64,000 nt of DNA, taken from assembly GCA_963573385.1 (NCBI GenBank), contig CAUYLG010005376.1, positions 1 through 64,000 on the forward strand, given 5' to 3'. A program made the translations under genes and the position numbers. The DNA comes from Cacajao melanocephalus (lineage: Eukaryota; Chordata; Mammalia; Primates; Pitheciidae). Below the pieces are notes generated by a model. That model worked only from the letters and a program-made list of their open reading frames with translations. It had not been told where the DNA came from and searched no databases. Positions 55,900 through 64,000 of the stretch are shown one piece after another (position 1 is the first letter of the stretch; each line of letters begins with the position of its first letter).

Positions 55900-56717
55900 G
55901 GGACTATCTTTATTTCTCCTTCCGGTATGAAGGATTTTTTTGTCAGACATACTATTCTAGGGTAAAAGTATTTTCCTTCAGCACACTAAATATGTCATGT
56001 CCACTCTCTCCTGGCACATAGGTTTCCGTGGAAACATCTGCTGCCAGATGTATTGGAGCTCCATTGTATGTTACTTGTTTGATTATTAATTGTGTTTGAT
56101 TATTAAGTGTCTTGAAGTAGTCTTATTTGAGCTAAATATGCTTGTGTTCTATAACCTTCTGGTCCTTAAATATTGATATCTTTCTTTAAGTACAGGGAGT
56201 TCTCTGGTATTATCCCTTTGAATAAACTTTCTATCCCTGTCTCTTTCTCTGTCTTCTCCTTAAGGCCAATAACTCTTAGATTTGTCCTTTTGAGGCTATT
56301 TTCTAGATTTTGTAGGTGTGCTTTTTAATTATATTTTTTTCTTTTGTCTCCTATGACTGTGCATTTTCAAATGGCCTGTCTTCAAGATCACTACTTCTTT
56401 CTTTCACTTGATAAATTCTGTTGGTTAGAGGCTGATGCATTCATCATTATGTACACTGTGCTTTTCAACTGCAGAATTTCTGCTTAATTCTTTTTAGTTA
56501 TTTCAATCTGTTTGTTAAATTTATCCAATAAGATTCTGAATTCCTTTTCTGTGTTATTTTGGATTTCACTGCGCTTCCTCAAATCAGCGATTTTGAATCC
56601 TCTGCCTGAAAGGTCACATCTCTCTGTCACTCTGGGATTGGTTTCTGGTGCTACATTTAGTTTGTTTGTCAAGTCATGTTTTCCTGGATGTTCTTGATGC
56701 TTACAGATGTTTGTCAA
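55900..56717 (-). pseudogene. L1 ORF1 relic
   Basis: A minus-strand frame 56484-56717 keeps an ORF1-type stretch (FKIADLRKRSEIQNNTEK, then FRILLDKFNKQIEI) that resembles the N-terminal coiled-coil region of old L1 ORF1 proteins. The remainder is broken by stops. Upstream on that strand lies the 5' UTR to 58712. Confidence 0.6.
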
Positions 56718-59271
56718 CGTCTGGGCATTGCAAAGTTTAGTATTTGTTGTAGTCTTTGCAGTTTGGGCTTATTTGTAACCATCCTTCTTGGAAAGTCTTT
56801 CCAAGTATTCAAAGGGTATTGAGTGTTGTGATCTAAGTTTTGATCAGTGTAAGCTGTATCTGCATTAAGGATCACCTCAAGCCCAGTAATGCTATGACTA
56901 CTGAAGACTCGTAGAGGTACCACCTGCATGGTCTTTGATGAGATCTGAGAAATATCCCTGGATAACCATGCAGAGATACTTGTGATTTTCCCCTAATTTT
57001 CCCCAAACAAATAGAGTCTCTCTCCATGCTGAGCTGCCTGGAGCTGGGGGAGGGGATGACATAAGCACCCCTGTGGCTGCCACCGCTGGGACTGTGCTGG
57101 GTCAGCCCTGAAGCCAGCACAGCACTGGGTCTCTCTCAAAGCCAACAGCAACCACCACCTGGCTACTGCTAATTTTCTCTCAAAGCCCACGGGCTCTTCA
57201 TTCAGCTTGTGGTGAATCCAGCTAGGCTTGTGCCCCTCCCTTCACCTCAGCAAGCTCCTTGCCAGCCCATGGCATGTCCGGAAATGTCATCTGGGAGCCA
57301 GGGCTTGGAGTCAGGAACCATAGTAATCTACTTGGTGCGCTATACTACCACAGCTGAGCTGCCACCCAAATCACAGGACAAAGTTCTCCCCACTCTTCTC
57401 TCTCCTTTCCTCAAGCAGTAGTCTCTCCCCATAATTACCGCCACCGCAGGTACATGGTGGATACTACCTGGGTAGTGCTGATGTTCACTCAAGGCCTGAG
57501 CGCTCTTCAGTCAGCTTCCAGGCCTGGCACCCACCCTTCAGGACAGTGGCCACCTCTCTAATCAAGGATAGGCCCACAGATGCTGTCCAGGAGCCAAGGC
57601 CTAGAATCATGGACCCCAGGAGCCCACTTGGTGCTCTGCCCCACTATGGCCAAGCTTGTAATCAGGACGCAAGACAAATCCTTTTACTCTTTTCTCTCCT
57701 TTTGTCGAGCAGAAGAAGTCTCTGAACAGGCACCACAGCTGAGAATGTGCTGTGTCACACCTGAAGCCAGCATAGCACTAGGCCTCACTCATAGCCTGTG
57801 ATGAATACTGCCTGGTTTCTGTCGATCTTTATTCAGTAGGTGATGAATGCTGCCAGGACTAGGCTTTTCTCTTCAAGGCAGTGGGTTCTTTTCTGGCCCA
57901 GAGTGTGCCTAGAAGTATCATCAAGGAGCTAGGGCTGAAATGGAGGCCTCGCCACACTGCCCTGTACCCTATTCTGCTGTGGCTGAGCTGGTATAAAGGT
58001 TGCAAGACAAAGCCCTCTTTACTCTTCCCTCTCATCTTCTCAGCAGAGAGAAGAAACCTCTCCCAGAGCTGTGAGCTGTGCTGCCTTGGTTTGGGGGAAG
58101 GGTAACACAAGTACTTCCCTTGGCTATCGCAGCTGGTATATCACTAGGTTTCATGCAACCCAAGTCCACTGGCTCTAAGCTTAGCACAGCACCAAGATTT
58201 GCCCAGGAATTGCAATGCTTGTGACCTAGATACACCACTTTTCAAGTTTATTTAGGACCGGAGTACTTTAGCCTGTGATACTGGGGCTAACCAAAACTCA
58301 GTTTCTGACTTCTAAAATGGATGATTCCCCGCTGGCTAGGGCTGGTCTTAGTGCTTCCTCTGTGGGTGCCAGGCAAATTCTGCCTTGCGTTGCTTAGTAG
58401 CACTGAGTTCCAACACAAAGTCCCGCAATCACTGTGCTGTTCGTTACCCCAAGCACACAGATTCTCTCTCTGTGCCATGCGGCTGCTGCTGCAGGGAACA
58501 GAGGTAGCATGGTGTTGGCCATCTGAGACTGTCTTTCCAAACCTCTTCAGTGCCTCTTTCCTTGCTAGTCTGTTAAAATCAGGTATTGTGGTTGTTCATC
58601 TGATATTTGGTTCTTATGAAAGTCCTTTCTTTTGGGGATAGTTGTTCAATTTGGTTTTCCTGCAGAAGGACAATAGCTGGAAGGCTCTATTCAGCCATGC
58701 TGCTCCACCTCTTCACCATTAAATTTCTTTGTGTTTTTTTGCATCTGACTTCCTGAGATGAATACAGTTTTCTTAACAGTAATGTTTCTGGGATTTGTTA
58801 TGAAAGTTTTTAACCATATAGAAAATTTCAAATAATGTTATAGTAAACACCCATATACTCTCCTTTAGAGTCTACCTGAACATTTTACTACATTTTCATT
58901 ATGACAGATCTGCCTATCTAGTCATCCTTGCATTTTTGAAGAATCTAAAAGTAAGTTTCAGAAATCAGTATGTTTTTCTCCAGGCATTTCAGCATGTATA
59001 TAACTAGAGTTCACTATTAATTTACAGTTCTTGTTTTAGGGTAAAATTTTCATGTGGTAAAATATGCAAATCTTAAGCTTACCATTAGAGAGTTTTGTGT
59101 AATCCAAACCTCTATCAAGATATAGAACAGTATCATAACCATAGAATGTTCTACCATGTTTCTTCCCAGTCAATGCTTATTCCTAACCTCTTGAGACAAC
59201 CATTCTTCTGATTTTTTCTCAACGTAGAGTAGTTTGACCTGCTCTAGAATTTCACATACATGGAATCACAT

Positions 59272-59979
59272 TGTTAGCTGTGGCAAATCTGCATGGGTCT
59301 GTAGCAACCTTAATTCTCGCTGCCTCAGAAGAAAGAATTTGACTGAGAAGTCATAAGGCAGAGTGAGAGACTGAGGTAAGTTTTAGAGAAGGAGAGAAAG
59401 TTGATTAAAATGTTTTAGAGCAGGAATAAAAGGAAGTAAACTAGGAAGAAGACCAAGTGGGCGACTTGAGAGATTCAAGTGTGTGCTTTGAACTTTGATT
59501 TGGGGTTTTATATGTTAGCATGGTTTGGGGGTGTTGCATCCCTTCTCCTCTGATTTCTCCCTTGGGGTGGGCTGTCCGTATGCACAGTGGCCTGCTAGCA
59601 CTTGGGAAGGGATGCATGCACAGTGTGTTTACCGAAGTTGTACACATGGTCGCTTGAGGTGTTCTTCACTTACCAGTCGAGTGTTCCTAGAGAAAGGTCA
59701 GAGACCAGTTAAACTTCACCATTTTGCCTCTTAATGTTCAGGCTTGAGCCCACTAGCCTAACTCCTGAGATCTTTTTAGAAAAACTGCTGATCACCAGTT
59801 TCAGCTGTTTTCTATCTACTGGGAGACAGCCATTCCCTGGCACCAGCTGCAACCAATTATTATTTTAGCGAGACAGTTTAACAACCACCTGACCATCACT
59901 TGATGGTTGCCTGACATTCCTGGTTTGGTGGGGTGGGGGGCCCTCTCTTGCCCTGCCTAACTACCTACTGTAACAATAC
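59272..59979 (-). mobile_element. ERV1-like solo LTR in the L1ME
   Basis: A 0.7-kb block interrupts the L1ME at TGGAATCACAT. CACAT occurs at 59267-59271 and 59980-59984, a 5-bp target duplication. On the minus strand it shows a TATAAAACCCC box (near 59505) and the sequence CCCACCCCAAGGGAGAAATC upstream, the layout of an ERV1 LTR promoter. I think of LTR8-type sequences but am not certain. No internal proviral sequence. Confidence 0.6.
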
Positions 59980-60084
59980 CACATTTGTTTCTTTGAGTCT
60001 TTATATTTTCAATCTGCATAATAATATTTTTATTCATTCATCATATTCCTCATTTTTTTTAATCACTGAATAATTTTCTCAGCC

Positions 60085-60530
60085 TGGGTAACTTGAGAAG
60101 AAGATAAAAGGACAGGATTAGGTGTGTAAAAGATTTGTTGAGGGAAATGCCCATGAAGGATAGAGGGAAAGGAGTTGGAATAGGCAGGGAGAGCCTTCAG
60201 ACTGCTGTGTTGGCCTGACACCTGTGAAGGAGATGGGACTAGAGGAGAATGTGTAGGAAAAGCCTCAGATTCCAGAGCAGCTCGGCGTAAGTCCTAGGCA
60301 TGCCAATGCAGAGTCCTCAATCCAGAGTTACCTGTTAAAGGAGTCCCAAAGTCTTCATTATGACATTGCCAACTTCAGTCATCCATGAGGAGGAGCCATA
60401 ATATGCATAAGGGTGGAGCTGAAGGGCAGTAGCTGGGGCTCTGGTGGGCTTTGCTTCCCTCAGCAGGAGATCTGAGTGGAGCCTATTCATGACCTCCAAA
60501 GGACTGTTTCACCTTATGAATATTACACCA
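60085..60530. repeat. unassigned insertion in the L1ME
   Basis: About 445 bp between two parts of the L1ME, with relatively high GC (GAGGAGGAGCCATAATATGC, AGCAGGAGATCTGAGTGGAG). It appears to be a repeat of unknown family; the boundaries are approximate. Confidence 0.35.
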
Positions 60531-60596
60531 TGTGCTTATTCATTCTCCTAGTGACAGAAACCTAGATGCTGTTTCCAGTTTCTGGTTATTATGAAT

Positions 60597-60701
60597 TTTG
60601 TATAGTCTTCTAGAAGTTTTCTTTCTTATTTTTTTTTGGTCTTGATCTAATGTTTTAAATAATGTTTTTAAAAGGGTAAAAAATTCAAATATTTTTTGAA
60701 T
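60597..60701. repeat. 105-bp insertion, copy A of an unnamed repeat
   Basis: It interrupts the L1ME between TTATTATGAAT and GAATAAAG and is bracketed by TGAAT (60592-60596, 60697-60701). About 83 percent identical by hand alignment to 62286-62388. Confidence 0.6.
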
Positions 60702-61060
60702 AAAGTTTCTATCACTATTCTGGTACAATTCCTTTTGTAAATATACATTTTTTTTTCTCTACTATAAATACCTAAGGGTGGAATTGTTGGATCATAGGTT
60801 TAGGTGTGTTTTTATAAGAAATTTCCAGGTCTTTCCCCAAAGGGGTTGTGTGATTTTTCACTCCCACAAATAATGTGTGAATTCCAGTTGCTCCATATAT
60901 TAATTAATCAATATTTAGTGTTTTTAACTTGAGCTGTCTTGGTGAACATCTTGATGTAGCTCATTGTCATTTTAATTTGCAATTCCCAGATACTTAATGA
61001 ATATTTTTTTTGGTCATAAATATGCTTTCTTTTCTGTGGAAGACCATTCCATTTATACTA

Positions 61061-61579
61061 CATTTAATATAATTTGCCCATGGGCCATACAGTCTGAACA
61101 TGCATTATCCTGATTCTCCTTCAAAATTAAGTGTGGATAAAGATGTTTGGGTCTATTAAATTCTAATTTTTAATGATGTGAGCACTAAATCTTTCTCTAT
61201 AAAACATATAAAACAATGTAATTTTAATCTTTAATTTCTCAAAAATAGTTGATTTGTTTTTGTTTTTTTTTTTCAGTTGAGAAATGTGTCAAACACCCGT
61301 TTGGGGCTTGGTTCCCATCTATTTAATGTATTAATAGAGCAGATATGAATGAGGTAGTTTGCCACCACAGTTTACTGCTTATTTAGAGGGCATGTCAGAG
61401 CCTATCTGGAATGATTTTTCTACAGAGCTCTGAGATGGGATCCAAGAGGGGTCTCTGACCCCAGGGATAAGATAAAGACATTTATATATCCTCTTGCTTC
61501 CTATAAAATTAAGCTATATGGTCTTTCCTGTTGAGAAAAAATATGTCTCTTCATTTTTCCTTTATTTAAATATGAACAG
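61061..61579. other. unique sequence
   Basis: No repeat or gene recognised. Confidence 0.4.
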
Positions 61580-61720
61580 TGGCAACTTGAGGCAAGAACA
61601 TGAGTTTCAAGTTACAGAAGTCTTGTTTTAAATCTTAATTTATGTATAATTTACCTACTTTGTGACTCTGGGGAAATTACGTAAATTCTCTGAGCCTCAT
61701 TTCTTTGGTTAAAGGTATCT
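61580..61720 (+). repeat. MIR
   Basis: TACTTTGTGACTCTGGGGAA then AAATTCTCTGAGCCTCATTT mark the plus-strand MIR core. Confidence 0.8.
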
Positions 61721-62250
61721 ATTGCTGTGAAACAAACCATCCTAAAACTTAGTGGCTTAACACAATAACCAAGTATTACTTCTAATATTTCTGTGGAATG
61801 ACTGGAAGGTTCTTCTTCTTTTTATAGGATCAACTGGAACATCGGGAAGATTAGAGATTAGAAGATCCAAAATAGTCTGGTTCACATGACTGGCAATTGC
61901 TTCTGACCCTGGCTCCCAGTTGAGACTTTAGCTAAGGTTGTTGGCCAGCGACCTCAGTTTTCCTCTACCCAAGCCTCACTGTGTGGCTTCTTGGGCATCC
62001 CTAGAACTGGGTTCTAAGAGTGAACGTTCCAAAAAGGCAAATTGTAATGTGCAAGCATTTCTCATGCAGCAGTTTACTTTATGGATGCTGTGTACCATTG
62101 GCCAAGGCTAGTCACATGGTCAACCCCAACATCATACAGTGCAATGACTACTTGGAGGTATGTTTTATTGAGGGCCATAGAAGTCTATCACAGCTTGCCT
62201 TAAATATTCCCTGTTCTCATTTTCTCTGGGAGTCACTGTTTCTTTCTTTC
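61721..62250 (-). mobile_element. ERVL/MaLR-like LTR relic (antisense)
   Basis: GCTGTGAAACAAACCATCC then TAAAACTTAGTGGCTTAAC at the left edge are the complement of an LTR 3' end. GGAAGATTAGAGATTAGAAG, TTCACATGACTGGCAATTGC and GCCAAGGCTAGTCACATGG continue the element. Subfamily uncertain. Confidence 0.5.
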
Positions 62251-62285
62251 TCGATAGCTGTGACTCCTTCTGCAATGCTAATTTC

Positions 62286-62388
62286 ATAGTCTTCTAAAAG
62301 TTTCCTTACTTATTTTTTAGTCCTGATCTAATGTTTTGAATAAAGATTACAAAAGGGTGACAAAATTCAAATATTTTTAAGCAAATAT
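62286..62388. repeat. copy B of the unnamed short repeat
   Basis: Begins ATAGTCTTCTAAAAGTTTCC and runs through CTGATCTAATGTTTTGAATA and CAAAATTCAAATATTTTTAA. It matches copy A at 60602-60706 in the same orientation, 1.68 kb away. Confidence 0.7.
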
Positions 62389-62652
62389 AAATTTAAAAGC
62401 AAGAAAAGGATGTGAATGTAAGAGAGAAGAAAAAGATCTAATTTTTTCCCCAACATCTTAAATCATCTCAAGATTAAAAGTTAAATATATTTTTGAGAAA
62501 ACACAGCATGTTGGTTACTAAAAAATGCTTTAATTTTTACACTTTCAAAACAATTCAAGATGCTTGGAAGGTATAATTTATTTGGGGTGGTAGTTGATTT
62601 TCCCTCGTTTTATTTAAATTAATTTCTGCTAAATTTAAAATTAAAAGCCACT

Positions 62653-62962
62653 AGACTGGATGTGGTGGCTCACACCTGTAACCCCAGCACTTTGGGAGGC
62701 TGAGGTGGGCAGATCCTGAAGTCAAGAGATAGAGACCAATCTGGTTAACATGGTGAAACCCCGTCTCTATTTAAAACAATACAAAAATTAGCTGGCTGTG
62801 GTGGTGCATGCCTGTCACCTCAGCTACTGGAAAGGCTGAGGCAGTAGAATCGCTTGAACCCCAGAAGTGAAAGTTTGTAGTGAGCCGAGATCACACCACT
62901 GCACTCCAGCCTGCTGACTGAGCAAGACACCATCTCAAAAAAAAAAAAAAAAAAAAAAATTA
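62653..62962 (+). repeat. Alu element
   Basis: Plus-strand Alu beginning about ACTGGATGTGGTGGCTCACA, with a poly-A tail of about 22. Confidence 0.95.
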
Positions 62963-63639
62963 CAAACAACTCAATCATGCTATACAACTGGGAAGGACTT
63001 GATTAATAGTGACTTTAACAAGAGTGAGAATTATTAAAGGACTTTAATAATAGTAAGTATTATTGTTTAAGCACATTATATTGTGGGGTAATGAAGATAG
63101 TGAATACTGATACATCTGCTTTAGCAATAGAATATGAATGATTCATAGTTGAAAGGCACAATATACATATTTTTAAAATATAAGTTATTCGATAGTCCTA
63201 ACATCCAGAAAACACCATTGATTCAAACATGGATCATTATAGTACTTAACAAACTAAATAGGTAGTATTGAAGTTAAATTAACAGTAAATTACAATTAAA
63301 AACCAAGGTTGGAAGCAATTGATTACTCTGACCAACTCAAGTCAATATCAAGGATGCACTGCTAACAAGTAACCCTCCTTAAAAATGTATGAGAATTCTC
63401 ATTATTGCCTCACTGCTAAGCTATGTACAGAAGTCAGCTGATACAACATTTTTCTTAGGAATGTAACATAAAAGAGCCTTGCTTTACTATTCTTCTAGAA
63501 AAACCATTAGAATATGGAAAATTTCAGCACTTACTGTTATGATTTTTACTCTCTGACTTCTGGAAAAACTATTTGTGTCCCCAAAATGTATTAGGAATAT
63601 CCTGACTTCTGGGGTGGTCTATTTTCCTTTTCTGTAAAG
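62963..63639. other. AT-rich unique sequence
   Basis: No repeat or gene recognised. Confidence 0.45.
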
Positions 63640-63662
63640 TACACACACATACACACACACTC
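63640..63662. repeat. short (CA)n tract
   Basis: About ten CA units with CATA interruptions. Confidence 0.9.
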
Positions 63663-63769
63663 AAACTGTCTAACCTTCAGTGTCGGAAAGGATAATCAAC
63701 TTCGGAAAACTAGTTATAAAACCCAAAATGTGCTGGAATTGAATAGCTGTGAAATAAATTTTAATCTCA

Positions 63770-64000
63770 CTAGTCAAACCGTGGCTTATCATTGATGTCA
63801 CTGGAAGTGATATAAAGTGTACTATGTCCACCACAATACAAACGTTCATTGTTTCTGAATTCCACCAATTTCTTGAACGGTGAAAAAAAACGTTTTTCTC
63901 TAAAACAGTGATTGAGGTGAGACAGGACACACTGAAGTGGTTTTGAGTCCATCTGAATGGGGACCTGATGGATGTGACTGTCATTTTTCCACTTCTCAGT
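63770..64000 (-). CDS. open frame running off the window edge (unproven exon candidate)
   Basis: On the minus strand, 76 codons are open from the right edge to a TAG at 63770-63772. The peptide contains MDSKPLQCVLSHLNHCF and KKLVEFRNNERLYCGGHS, with five cysteines or histidines in the first half. It is plausible protein-like composition, but no family is recognised. A second frame (63670-63984) is open over the same DNA, which lowers the weight of the evidence. Could be a terminal exon or chance. Confidence 0.15.
   Translation of the reverse strand, partial: TEKWKNDSHIHQVPIQMDSKPLQCVLSHLNHCFREKRFFSPFKKLVEFRNNERLYCGGHSTLYITSSDINDKPRFD

Larger units (their letters stand above)
54857..58726 (-). 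mobile_element. L1 with both ends but no ORF2, minus strand
   Basis: Read on the minus strand, the element begins at about 58712 with an L1-type head (GGTGGAGCAGCATGGCTGAA). It continues through a 5' UTR, an ORF1 relic and the inter-ORF region into the first codons of ORF2 (complement of TCTTTTGATTGGAGAG at 55228), then switches directly to 3' UTR (about 55225 to 54867) and a degraded A-tail. Roughly 3.5-3.8 kb of ORF2 is missing. CCATTAACTTTTTTG (54857) and CCATTAAATTTCTTTG (58716) bracket it as a probable diverged target duplication, so it looks like one insertion. HAL1-like in structure. Confidence 0.7.
58790..61060 (-). mobile_element. old L1ME-type 3' region, with three insertions
   Basis: Antisense old-L1 landmarks in order: GTAAACACCCATATACTCTCC, ATCAAGATATAGAACAGTATC, CATACATGGAATCACATT, then (after an LTR) ATTCATTCATCATATTCC, (after an unknown repeat) CTGTTTCCAGTTTCTGG, and (after a 105-bp insertion) AATACCTAAGGGTGGAATTG and CCAGTTGCTCCATATATTAA. 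It ends near 61060. Confidence 0.75.

Overview
This window is primate, almost certainly human, nuclear DNA. It carries about 29 Alu copies or Alu monomers on both strands, THE1/MST/MLT1 (MaLR) LTRs, L1 of several ages, L2, MIR, MER5A, a hAT-type DNA element and a MADE1 remnant. I found no CpG island, no intact host gene, no rRNA or tRNA gene and no CRISPR array. The longest open frames are 100-170 codons and mostly lie in Alu or L1 sequence. The window reads as intergenic or intronic sequence built by successive retrotransposition.

Layout. From 1 to 19 kb the sequence is Alu-dense, with about 19 Alus. Older MIR, L2, MLT1, THE1, MER5A and hAT fragments are split by them, separated by unique stretches of 0.3-1.4 kb. 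From 17.2 to 29.2 kb lies an L1 block: two L1 fragments, then a near-complete old plus-strand L1 (5' UTR, ORF1, ORF2, start of 3' UTR), then a minus-strand L1 facing it tail to tail. A minus-strand hAT transposase relic follows at about 29.9-30.6 kb. A second old plus-strand L1 with a very long 3' region runs from about 30.7 to 37.1 kb and carries an MST-type LTR and an Alu. From 39 to 51.7 kb the sequence is AT-rich and repeat-poor, with one Alu-in-Alu insertion. The last 12 kb contains an ERV-like LTR, a 5'-inverted L1, a minus-strand L1 that keeps both ends but lacks ORF2, and an L1ME-type element interrupted by an LTR, an unknown repeat and a 105-bp insertion.

The most interesting observations are retrotransposition events that can be read base by base: the ORF2-less L1 bounded by matching flanks (54857-58726); a 5'-truncated L1 that appears to have carried about 0.2 kb of downstream genomic DNA, including a MIR, into another L1's ORF2 between 13-bp duplications (23855-24230); a perfect 74-bp AT palindrome inside that insertion; a twin-primed L1 with target duplications (52461-53436); a 140-bp inverted duplication inside an L1 ORF2 (32067-32206); and an L1 inverted-repeat pair whose arms become about 96 percent identical over 80 bp.

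Limits. Repeat family calls are from memory of consensus features and many boundaries are good only to 5-30 bp. Two weak protein-coding candidates are listed with low confidence: a signal-peptide-like frame at 41842 and an open frame running off the right edge on the minus strand.
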